From: Pseudomonas sp.
GTDB lineage: Bacteria; Pseudomonadota; Gammaproteobacteria; Pseudomonadales; Pseudomonadaceae
Direction of reading: 5' to 3'
Assembly (NCBI GenBank): GCA_003488145.1
Contig: DNMQ01000327.1
Location: forward strand, 1-8,425
Length of the DNA: 8,425 nucleotides
In this document: in pieces, positions 1-6,076 of the stretch
How the letters are laid out: each line of letters begins with the position of its first letter
How positions within the stretch are numbered: position 1 is the first letter of the stretch
Notes under the pieces: model-generated
The model's input: the letters and a program-made list of their open reading frames with translations, nothing else
Databases searched by the model: none
What the model was told of the DNA's origin: nothing
Made by a program: the position numbers and the translations under genes

Positions 1-2
1 GG

Positions 3-557
3 ATCAGCTCCGCGCTGTGCCTGGTTGGCATGCTGCTCTTCTCAGTCACGGGCATCACCCTCAACCACGCCGGCCAGATCGAAAGCAAACCGCAGGTGCA
101 AAGCCGCGCTGCGCAGCTTCCCGAATCGCTGCTCACCAAACTGCAAACCGAAACGCCCGAGTCGGGTCTGCCCGTCGAACTGCGCGCTTGGCTGGAGCAG
201 ACACTGGACATTCGCCTGGCCGGGCGTGAGGCCGAATGGAGCGATGGCGAACTCTATGTCGCCCTGCCGCGCCCCGGCGGCGATGCCTGGCTGAGCCTGA
301 GTAGCGAAACCGGCGAACTGGAATACGAGTCGACCGACCGCGGCTGGATCGCCTACTTCAACGACCTGCACAAGGGCCGCCACACCGGTGAGGCCTGGAG
401 CTGGTTCATCGACTTCTTCGCCGTTGCCTGTGTGGTGTTCAGCCTCACCGGCCTGCTGCTCCTGCAACGTCACGCCGGCAACCGGCCCAGCACCTGGCCG
501 CTGGTAGGCCTGGGGCTGGTGATACCGCTGCTGCTGGCGCTGCTCTTCATTCATTAA
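3..557 (+). CDS. PepSY-associated transmembrane protein, 5'-truncated by the window edge
   Basis: The reading frame is open from the first bases of the window and ends at TAA 555-557, leaving 184 visible residues. The N-terminus lies upstream. The visible part starts inside a hydrophobic helix (about residues 1-20) ending in the FSVTGITLNHAG type of sequence that is typical of PepSY_TM proteins. A soluble, presumably periplasmic stretch follows (about 25-125), with a PepSY-like segment around DAWLSLSSETGELEYES. The motif FNDLHKGRHTGEAWSW precedes a second helix (about 131-155), and a third helix (164-183) ends the protein. Family knowledge: PepSY_TM proteins are inner-membrane components that often accompany flavoreductases and iron-uptake genes; conserved histidines such as those in NH and DLHKGRH may bind a cofactor. 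It lies 10 bp before the DUF2271 gene, so the two are probably cotranscribed. The family assignment is fairly sure; the electron-transfer role is inference. Confidence 0.85.
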   Translation: MSSALCLVGMLLFSVTGITLNHAGQIESKPQVQSRAAQLPESLLTKLQTETPESGLPVELRAWLEQTLDIRLAGREAEWSDGELYVALPRPGGDAWLSLSSETGELEYESTDRGWIAYFNDLHKGRHTGEAWSWFIDFFAVACVVFSLTGLLLLQRHAGNRPSTWPLVGLGLVIPLLLALLFIH

Positions 558-567
558 AGGACTGCTC

Positions 568-1077
568 ATGCGTAAACGCCTGTTGTTCCCCCTCGCCCTG
601 CTTAGCGCCCCGCTATACGCGGCGGACCTGCAGCTGGACGTGGAAATCCCCCGCCTGGATGTCGCCGAGTACCACCGCCCCTATGTCGCCATCTGGCTCG
701 AGCGCCCGGACCAGAGCCACGTTGCCAATCTGGCGGTGTGGTACGACACCAAGCTCAAGGACAAGGAAGGCGAGAAGTGGCTCAAGGACCTGCGCCAGTG
801 GTGGAGACGCAGTGGCCGCAGCCTGGAAATGCCGGTTGATGGCGTCAGCGGCGCCACCCGTGCCGTGGGTAGCCACAGCCTGAAGTTCTCTGACCAGCAG
901 GCGCCGTTCAAAACGCTGGAGGCCGGCGAGTACCGCGTGGTGGTCGAGGCCGCCCGTGAGGTCGGTGGCCGCGAGCTGCTGCGGGTCCCATTCAGCTGGC
1001 CGCCCCAGCAGAACGCCGAACATCAAGCCCAGGGCAAGAGTGAGCTGGGCGCCATCAATCTCACGCTGACCCCATGA
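568..1077 (+). CDS. Secreted DUF2271 protein with a putative flavinylation motif
   Basis: This 169-residue protein starts at ATG 568, six bases after a good Shine-Dalgarno (AAAGGA, 556-561). Residues 1-18 look like a Sec signal peptide (basic MRKR, hydrophobic core, cleavage near LYA/A), so the mature protein should be periplasmic. The body resembles DUF2271: YHRPYVAIWLERPD near residues 35-48, a W-rich stretch with WLKDLRQWW (71-79), then D91-G-V-S-G-A-T97, and a C-terminal beta-rich part ending in INLTLTP. The D-G-x-S-G-A-T string matches the pattern that ApbE uses to attach FMN covalently to threonine in NqrC/RnfG-type domains, so Thr97 is a candidate flavin carrier. No apbE gene is visible here. 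The gene sits between a PepSY membrane protein and a DUF4198 protein, upstream of a flavoreductase, which suits a periplasmic redox role. Family call is fairly confident; flavinylation is inference. Confidence 0.85.
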   Translation: MRKRLLFPLALLSAPLYAADLQLDVEIPRLDVAEYHRPYVAIWLERPDQSHVANLAVWYDTKLKDKEGEKWLKDLRQWWRRSGRSLEMPVDGVSGATRAVGSHSLKFSDQQAPFKTLEAGEYRVVVEAAREVGGRELLRVPFSWPPQQNAEHQAQGKSELGAINLTLTP

Positions 1078-1079
1078 AC

Positions 1080-1085
1080 AGGAAG
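1080..1085 (+). promoter_or_regulatory. Ribosome binding site that decides the DUF4198 start
   Basis: AGGAAG lies six bases before ATG 1092. The earlier in-frame ATG at 1074, which overlaps the DUF2271 stop codon as ATGA, has no recognisable Shine-Dalgarno sequence in front of it. Starting at 1092 also puts the signal peptide's basic residues directly at the N-terminus (MKPVIKW). Confidence 0.7.
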
Positions 1086-1091
1086 CACGCC

Positions 1092-1967
1092 ATGAAACCC
1101 GTCATCAAATGGACCGCCCTGGCCCTCGCCGTCTGCCTGCCGCTTTCGGCCCAGGCCCACCGCGCCTGGATGCTGCCTTCGGCCACCGTGCTCTCGGGTG
1201 AAGAGCCTTGGATCACCGTCGACGCTGCGGTTTCCAACGACCTGTTCTATTTCGAACACGTGCCGATGCGCCTCAAAGGTATCGGCGAGGCAGCCCAGGC
1301 GCCGGCAGGTGGCCCGCCGGGCATGCGCGGGCGGCCGGTTCCGGAGCTGCAGGTCATCGCCCCGGATGGCTCCAGGGTCGCGGTACAGAACGGCGCCATC
1401 GGCCGCTACCGCAGTACCTTCGATGTGCAGCTGAGCCAGAAAGGCAGCTACAAGCTGGCGGTCGCCAACAACGGCCTGTTCGCCAGCTGGAAGGAAAACG
1501 GCCAGATGCGCCGCTGGATGGGCACCCCGGAAAGCTTCGCCAAGGACGTCCCGGCCAAGGCCGAAGGTCTCAAGGTCAGCCAGACCAGCAACCGCATGGA
1601 AGTGTTCGTGACCTCCGGTGCGCCCAGCACTGACGTACTCGCGCCCAGCGGCCAGGGCCTGGAACTCAAGCCCGTCACCCACCCCAACGACCTGTTCGCC
1701 GGCGAAGCGGCGGAGTTCGTCTTTCTGCTCGATGGCAAGCCGGCCGCGGATGTCGAGATCAGCGTGATCCCGGGCGGCAACCGCTACCGCGACCAACTGG
1801 GGGAGATCAGGACGAAAACCGACAAGGCCGGTAAGGCCAGCATCACCTGGCCGGAAGCTGGCATGTACTGGCTGGAAGCCGAGCTCACGACCGACAAGGG
1901 CGTCAGCAAGCCGGCCACCGAGCGCCGCGCCAGCTACAGCGCCACGCTGGAAGTGCTGGCGCCCTGA
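1092..1967 (+). CDS. Secreted DUF4198 protein
   Basis: From ATG 1092 this is a 291-residue protein (an upstream ATG at 1074 would add six residues but lacks a ribosome binding site). The N-terminus is a clear Sec signal peptide with an A-Q-A cleavage site at 20-22, so the mature protein should begin with His23 (HRAWMLPS). Two beta-rich parts follow: an N-terminal one with the family-like WITVDAAVSNDLFYFEH (about 40-56), and a C-terminal Ig-like one from roughly PNDLFAGEAAEFVF to EAGMYWLEAEL. Family knowledge: DUF4198 proteins are periplasmic, occur next to nickel, cobalt or iron uptake genes, and several are thought to bind metal. Its place in the same transcript as DUF2271, with 14 bp between them, suggests it works with the redox module, possibly holding a metal or complex for reduction. 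That job is inferred. The family call rests on the N-terminal pattern and the gene context. Confidence 0.82.
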   Translation: MKPVIKWTALALAVCLPLSAQAHRAWMLPSATVLSGEEPWITVDAAVSNDLFYFEHVPMRLKGIGEAAQAPAGGPPGMRGRPVPELQVIAPDGSRVAVQNGAIGRYRSTFDVQLSQKGSYKLAVANNGLFASWKENGQMRRWMGTPESFAKDVPAKAEGLKVSQTSNRMEVFVTSGAPSTDVLAPSGQGLELKPVTHPNDLFAGEAAEFVFLLDGKPAADVEISVIPGGNRYRDQLGEIRTKTDKAGKASITWPEAGMYWLEAELTTDKGVSKPATERRASYSATLEVLAP

Positions 1968-1975
1968 CGCCAGCC

Positions 1976-2005
1976 CGCTGCCTGAGCACTGACACTCAGG
2001 CAGCG
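1976..2005 (+). terminator. Perfect 11-bp hairpin without a T-tract between DUF4198 and the flavoreductase
   Basis: CGCTGCCTGAG (1976-1986) pairs exactly with CTCAGGCAGCG (1995-2005) around an 8-base loop. No run of T follows (the next bases are CGCTACCGCATT), so it is not a classic intrinsic terminator. It could be a weak or partial terminator, an mRNA 3'-end stabiliser for the upstream genes, or a structure that limits translation of the downstream gene, which starts 32 bases later. Confidence 0.45.
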
Positions 2006-2037
2006 CGCTACCGCATTCCCCGCAACGAGTCCGCCTC

Positions 2038-3597
2038 TTGCCCAGACCTTTCCAATCCGTCCGGCGCCTGTCGCCGCTGCTCGGCTGTCTCGCGGTCGCT
2101 GCGCTGCTGCTGTGGTGGCAGCCGCCGCGAGCGATCAGCGCTGCCGTGGTCGTCCTCGTCTATCTGGCCATGTCGCTGTATTGCTGGCGTGGACAGCTAC
2201 CCCGCAAAGCAGCATCTACCGACGCGACCTCGGCGCTTGTGGTGACCTATGCCAGCCAGGGCGGGCAAGCCCGGCTCTATGCCGAGCGCAGTGCTGAGCA
2301 GCTTCGCGAAGCTGGCGTGAACGTGCAGCTGCTGCCGCTGAATGCGCTGGAGCCGAGCAGGCTGCCAGCGCGGCGCATCCTGTTCGTCGTCAGCACCTAT
2401 GGCGAAGGCGAGGCGCCGGACGACGGCGCGCGTTTCGAGCGGCGCCTGAGCACGGCAAACCTGCAGCTGCAGGACCTCGAGTATGCCGTGCTGGCCTTTG
2501 GTGATCGCCAGTACCGCCATTTCTGTGCGTTCGGCCAGCGGCTGGATGAACGAATGCGCCAATGCGGCGCCACGCCACTGCTCGATCGCCTGGAGGCTGA
2601 CCGAGCCGATCCCGGCGTGCTGCGTCACTGGCAACAGCAGCTGGCCCATTTAAGTGGCAACAGCGATTTCAGCGACTGGCTGCCGGCGCCCTATCGGCAC
2701 TGGCAGCTCACCGAGCGCCGCTGCCTCAACCCCGGCAGTGCCGGCGCGCCAGTGCAGCATCTGACGCTCGTGCAAGTCGACGATCAGCAACGCTGGCGCG
2801 CCGGCGATATCGTCGAGGTCGGCCCGCAGCACGAACTGGCCCGCATGGAACGCTTGCTGCAGCAGCTGGGTCTCGACCCTCAGCAGCGGCTCGATGGCCA
2901 GCGTCTGGCAAGCCAGCTGGCCGGATTACGCCTGCCGGACCTCGACGTGTTGCGCACGCTCGACCTGCCCGCCTTGCTGGCCCTGCCGCCCTTGCCGCAC
3001 CGCGAATACTCCATCGCCTCGATACCCACGGACGGCGCCGTGCAGCTGGTGGTGCGCGAAGCTCGTCATCCGGACGGCACGCTCGGCCTCGGCTCCGGCT
3101 GGCTGTGCCGTCACGCGGCGATTGGCGAGCGGATCGCCCTGCGCATCCGCAGCAACCCCGATTTTCATGGGCCCTCGGTCGATACACCGCTGATCCTGAT
3201 CGGCAACGGCACCGGGATCGCCGGATTGCGCGCGCACCTGCGCGAACGCGCAGCCGCTCCCCAAGGCTCACGCAGCTGGCTGCTGTTCGGCGAACGCAAC
3301 GCCGCCCACGACTTCTTCTTTCGAGACGAACTGCAGCATTGGCTCGACAGCGGCCTGCTGGAGCGGCTGGACCTGGCGTTCTCTCGCGACCAGCCGGAGA
3401 AGCGCTATGTGCAGCAAGTCCTGCGGGACGCGGCCGACGACCTGCGCCGCTGGATCGACCAGGGCGCGGCGATCTACGTTTGCGGCAGCCTGGAAGGCAT
3501 GGGGCAGGAAGTGCAGCAGATCCTGCTCGGTCTGCTCGGCCAGGCGCGGCTGGAACAGCTGAGCGAGCAGGGACGCTATCGCCGCGACCTGTATTGA
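2038..3597 (+). CDS. Membrane-anchored flavodoxin/FNR-type NADPH flavoreductase (CysJ-like, PiuB-related)
   Basis: A 519-residue diflavin reductase-like protein. Two N-terminal membrane helices (about residues 12-28 and 32-50) anchor it. A flavodoxin domain follows (about 64-205), with the FMN phosphate loop TYASQGGQA (70-78) and the STYGEGEAPD segment. The FNR part has the FAD motif R322-E-Y-S-I-A-S, the second FAD motif GLGSGWLC (350-357), the nucleotide-binding LILIGNGTGIAG (385-396) and the C-terminal YVCGS (480-484). Family knowledge: such proteins pass electrons from NADPH through FAD and FMN to a partner, here probably the membrane PepSY protein at the inner membrane. P. aeruginosa PiuB, as I recall it, fuses PepSY and this module; here the PepSY part is absent. 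The only plausible start is TTG 2038: an in-frame stop lies at 1990-1992, no ATG or GTG lies between, and the ribosome binding site is weak. The next in-frame ATG falls inside helix 2. Electron acceptor unknown. Confidence 0.9.
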   Translation: MPRPFQSVRRLSPLLGCLAVAALLLWWQPPRAISAAVVVLVYLAMSLYCWRGQLPRKAASTDATSALVVTYASQGGQARLYAERSAEQLREAGVNVQLLPLNALEPSRLPARRILFVVSTYGEGEAPDDGARFERRLSTANLQLQDLEYAVLAFGDRQYRHFCAFGQRLDERMRQCGATPLLDRLEADRADPGVLRHWQQQLAHLSGNSDFSDWLPAPYRHWQLTERRCLNPGSAGAPVQHLTLVQVDDQQRWRAGDIVEVGPQHELARMERLLQQLGLDPQQRLDGQRLASQLAGLRLPDLDVLRTLDLPALLALPPLPHREYSIASIPTDGAVQLVVREARHPDGTLGLGSGWLCRHAAIGERIALRIRSNPDFHGPSVDTPLILIGNGTGIAGLRAHLRERAAAPQGSRSWLLFGERNAAHDFFFRDELQHWLDSGLLERLDLAFSRDQPEKRYVQQVLRDAADDLRRWIDQGAAIYVCGSLEGMGQEVQQILLGLLGQARLEQLSEQGRYRRDLY

Positions 3598-3610
3598 TGT
3601 CCGCCATAAC

Positions 3611-3642
3611 GACAAAGGCCGCTTCGAAGAGCGGCCTTTGTC
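3611..3642. terminator. Strong hairpin terminator between convergent flavoreductase and piuA
   Basis: A perfect 13-bp stem, GACAAAGGCCGCT (3611-3623) with AGCGGCCTTTGTC (3630-3642), closes a six-base loop. On the + strand it is followed by ATTTTC, a modest T-tract, so it best serves the flavoreductase operon ending at 3597. The stem is symmetrical, so it probably also stops piuA transcripts, although the - strand T-run after it is poor. Confidence 0.85.
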
Positions 3643-3657
3643 ATTTTCACAGCGGGA

Positions 3658-5937
3658 TCAGAAGTGGAAGTTGGTGCTCAGTAACGCAGTACGACCGGCC
3701 GCGACGTGGGCCATATGACTGGAATAGACCTGATCGAAGTAGCGCTTGTCGGTCAGGTTTTGCACGTTCAGTTGCAAGTCCAGGTTCTTGCTCACCCGGT
3801 ACGCTGCCATCGCATCGTAGCGCCAGTAGGACGGTACCTCTATGCGGTTGGTGACGTCACCGTAACGCGAATCCACGTAATTGGCTCCACCGCCGACAGT
3901 CAGACTCTGGGTCAGGTGGTAGGTGGTCCAGAAACTGAAGCTGTTTTGCGGTGTGCTGGGGATGTGGTTGCCGTTGGCGCCACCGACGACATTGTTGGTC
4001 ACCGCGGTCGGGTCGATGTCCACGCGTCCGCTGTCGACCACCTCGCCATCGAGATAGGTGTAGCTGGCAAACATGTTCCATTTCGGAGTGAGCTGGCCGG
4101 TCACACCCAGCTCGAAGCCGTCGACCTGGGTTTCACCAACGTTGCTGGTGGTGCCGTCAGCCTCGAGCACACGCGCGTTGGTCTTCTCGGTACGGAACAG
4201 CGCGGCGGTCAGCCCGAGGCGCGCATCGAGGAAGTCCCACTTGGTTCCCAGCTCGTAGTTGCGGTTGCGCTCCGGACTCAGGGCATCGTTGTTGGTGCTC
4301 AGGCCGTCCGCTCCCTCCCCGGAGGTTTCCCCGACCGGGTTGCTGGACGTCGACCAAGCCGCGTAGATGCTGCCGTTGGGCAGCGGGTTGAACACCAGGC
4401 CTAACTGGTAATTCCAGAAATGGCTGTTGTTCTCGCGCTTGAACTCACCCGCCGCCGGTGCGCAGCGCGCACCCACGCATACACCGCTGGCGGTGGTTTC
4501 GTAATCGTCATAACGCAGCCCCGCGTTCAACGACCACTGCTCGTTGAACTTGAGGGTGTCGAAAACGTAGCCCGCAAGGGTTTCCGTGTCGGTATCGGTA
4601 TAGGCAGCGCCGTCGGCGACGCTGCCGGTCCAGGCATCCTTGTGACTCGGGTTGGCCAGGCCGGTGCAATCACCGGACGCCACGTGAGCCGGCGCACAGG
4701 TACTACCCGGGGTACCCTGAGTGACAGAGTACGGACGGTTGTGCACGCCCTGATAGCTCGCTTCAATACCCGCCACCAGGGTGTGCTCGATGCCCCCAGT
4801 GTCAAACAGTGCCTTAAGATCGGTTTGGTTAACCCAGCCTTCGGAGGTCGAATTGCGACTCTTCGCCGCGCGATAGACCAGCCCGTTGGGTAGGTTGCCG
4901 GCTTTGGAGTCGTTCGGCGTGGTGACGATATAGTCGAGGGTGGTGCGCACCATTCGGGTGGTGTTGGACAGCGTCAGGCTGTCGTTGAGGTCATGCTCGA
5001 GCTTGACGGTGCCCGCATCGCTGGTGCTGTCGCGATAGTCGCGACTGCTCAGCCCGTAGAAGTTGTCGCGATCGACACTTACCGGCTTGCGCACCGAGCT
5101 CGCCGAAGTGGCATCGCTCAGCGGAATGCCGTAGTCCGGCATATCGTCTGTTTCCAGGTGGTAGTAAGACAGCGTCGCCCGGGTCGGCGTATCGAAGCCG
5201 AAGGTGATGGTCGGCGCCACGCCCCAACGACTGACATCCACGCCATCGCGGCCGGCGACGTTGGCCTCGTGTTTCATCAGGTTCAGGCGGCCGGCGACGT
5301 TGTCACCGAGCACGCGGTTGACATCCAGCGTATAGCGGCGGGTCTGGTCCGAGCCGAGGGTGACGCTGGCATCGCCGAAGTCGCGTTGCTTGGCGGTCTT
5401 GCTGATCAAATTGAGGCTGCCACCCGTGGAGCCGGCACCGGTGTAGGCTGAGCCCGGCCCCTTGCTCACCTCGATGCTCTCGACGTTGAAGATCTCGCGG
5501 GTTTGCGAGCCAACGTCACGCAGGCCGTCGATGAAGGTGTCGCTCTCGGCGTTGAAGCCGCGGATGATCGGCCGGTCGCCCGCCGGATTTCCGCCCTCGC
5601 CCGCACCGAAGGTGATGCCGGAAGTGGTGCGCAAGGCATCGACCAACGTCAGCGAACCGGTGTCGCGAATCACCTGGTCGGTGATCACGGTGACCGACTT
5701 CGGTGTTTCGCGCAGCGGTGCCGTGTATTTCTTCGAGGCGGATGTATCGGCCTTGTAGGCCTGTTCCTGCTCACCGATCACCGTCACTTCATCGAGCGCA
5801 ACCGGCGCTTCGCTGGGCGATGACGCGGCAGGGACGACCTGAGCCATGGAGGGAGCGGAGAAAGCGGTAAGGGCGACACCGATAGCCGAAGCCAACACGC
5901 GAGGTGGCTGGGCCAGTTCTAGAGACTGACGCGACAT
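3658..5937 (-). CDS. piuA: TonB-dependent siderophore receptor, PiuA/Fiu-like
   Basis: A 759-residue outer-membrane receptor. Residues 1-32 form a signal peptide, with likely cleavage at SMA/Q. A TonB box candidate, DEVTVIGE, follows at 49-56. The plug domain (about 75-185) has the family strings RETPKSVTVITDQVI, RPIIRGF, DGLRDVG, IEVSKGPGSAYTGAGSTGGSLNLISK. The rest is a beta-barrel ending in NFHF with the C-terminal phenylalanine expected for barrel assembly; FDQVYSSHMAHVAAGR precedes it. Two close cysteine pairs (C414/C424, C487/C492) are probably in surface loops. Family knowledge: PiuA and Fiu import catechol-type ferric siderophores and are an entry route for siderophore-linked antibiotics. 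The start is ATG 5935-5937, preceded on the - strand by AAGGA (5948-5952). It is divergent from piuC across a shared regulatory region with Fur-like sites, so iron repression is expected. The piuA name rests on similarity plus gene order; the exact ligand cannot be read from the sequence. Confidence 0.93.
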   Translation of the reverse strand: MSRQSLELAQPPRVLASAIGVALTAFSAPSMAQVVPAASSPSEAPVALDEVTVIGEQEQAYKADTSASKKYTAPLRETPKSVTVITDQVIRDTGSLTLVDALRTTSGITFGAGEGGNPAGDRPIIRGFNAESDTFIDGLRDVGSQTREIFNVESIEVSKGPGSAYTGAGSTGGSLNLISKTAKQRDFGDASVTLGSDQTRRYTLDVNRVLGDNVAGRLNLMKHEANVAGRDGVDVSRWGVAPTITFGFDTPTRATLSYYHLETDDMPDYGIPLSDATSASSVRKPVSVDRDNFYGLSSRDYRDSTSDAGTVKLEHDLNDSLTLSNTTRMVRTTLDYIVTTPNDSKAGNLPNGLVYRAAKSRNSTSEGWVNQTDLKALFDTGGIEHTLVAGIEASYQGVHNRPYSVTQGTPGSTCAPAHVASGDCTGLANPSHKDAWTGSVADGAAYTDTDTETLAGYVFDTLKFNEQWSLNAGLRYDDYETTASGVCVGARCAPAAGEFKRENNSHFWNYQLGLVFNPLPNGSIYAAWSTSSNPVGETSGEGADGLSTNNDALSPERNRNYELGTKWDFLDARLGLTAALFRTEKTNARVLEADGTTSNVGETQVDGFELGVTGQLTPKWNMFASYTYLDGEVVDSGRVDIDPTAVTNNVVGGANGNHIPSTPQNSFSFWTTYHLTQSLTVGGGANYVDSRYGDVTNRIEVPSYWRYDAMAAYRVSKNLDLQLNVQNLTDKRYFDQVYSSHMAHVAAGRTALLSTNFHF

Positions 5938-5968
5938 GTAATGCGGATCCTTGGAAGTTGATGCAACT

Positions 5969-5987
5969 GCGAATTGCTATTATTAGC
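5969..5987 (-). promoter_or_regulatory. Fur-box candidate overlapping the piuA -10
   Basis: Read on the - strand this 19-mer is GCTAATAATAGCAATTCGC, which matches the consensus GATAATGATAATCATTATC at 12 of 19 positions by hand count. It covers the candidate -10 of piuA, so Fe-Fur binding would block the promoter. The match is moderate, but the position and the gene it controls make it plausible. Confidence 0.5.
5980..5985 (-). promoter_or_regulatory. Candidate piuA -10 box
   Basis: TAATAA, read on the - strand, lies about 43 bases upstream of the piuA start codon. No good TTGACA-like -35 lies about 17 bp upstream of it; CAGAATG repeats (reverse of CATTCTG) fill that place instead. That arrangement is typical of activator-dependent promoters. 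Confidence 0.45.
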
Positions 5988-5993
5988 AGGTAG

Positions 5994-6020
5994 CATTCTG
6001 ATACATTCTGTCGCATTCTG
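5994..6020. repeat. Three CATTCTG direct repeats at exact 10-bp spacing (candidate operator)
   Basis: Identical heptamers CATTCTG occur at 5994-6000, 6004-6010 and 6014-6020, separated by the three-base spacers ATA and TCG. A near-match in the opposite orientation, CTGAATG, lies at 6027-6033. The 10-bp period puts all three on the same face of the helix. The array sits midway in the piuA/piuC intergenic region, over the -35 area of both candidate promoters. Tandem half-sites with this geometry are known for OmpR/PhoB-family response regulators; which protein binds here is not known. Confidence 0.6.
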
Positions 6021-6044
6021 AAACACCTGAATGCAAACTAATAT
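6016..6044 (+). promoter_or_regulatory. Candidate piuC promoter
   Basis: A weak -35, TTCTGA (6016-6021), and a -10, TAATAT (6039-6044), are 17 bp apart. Transcription would start near 6051, about 25 bases before the piuC start codon. The -35 overlaps the last CATTCTG repeat and the -10 lies inside the second Fur-like site. Each hexamer is poor on its own, so the call depends on their spacing and context. Confidence 0.4.
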
Positions 6045-6051
6045 CATTTGC
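6033..6051 (+). promoter_or_regulatory. Second Fur-box candidate, overlapping the piuC -10
   Basis: GCAAACTAATATCATTTGC has five-base inverted ends (GCAAA and TTTGC) and matches the 19-bp Fur consensus at 11 of 19 positions by hand count, best in the centre-right (ATCATT). It mirrors the other Fur-like site on the far side of the CATTCTG array and would control piuC. Confidence 0.45.
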
Positions 6052-6076
6052 TCTTTTCCGCTCCTGCCGGTGACCC

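Noticed and set aside
1074..1091. ATG 1074 overlapping the DUF2271 stop as the DUF4198 start
   Set aside because: No ribosome binding site before it, whereas ATG 1092 has AGGAAG at ideal spacing and gives a cleaner signal peptide. It cannot be fully excluded because ATGA overlaps are common.
1023..1796. - strand open frame of 257 codons opposite DUF4198
   Set aside because: Shadow frame over a gene with a clear signal peptide and ribosome binding site; no domain seen.
2726..3607. Long - strand open frame (293 codons) opposite the flavoreductase
   Set aside because: Extremely Arg/Ala-rich, low-complexity translation with no motif, lying opposite conserved FAD and NADPH motifs of a real gene.
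3706..4404. + strand open frame of 232 codons inside piuA
   Set aside because: It is the reverse of the barrel-coding region; its translation has no family features.
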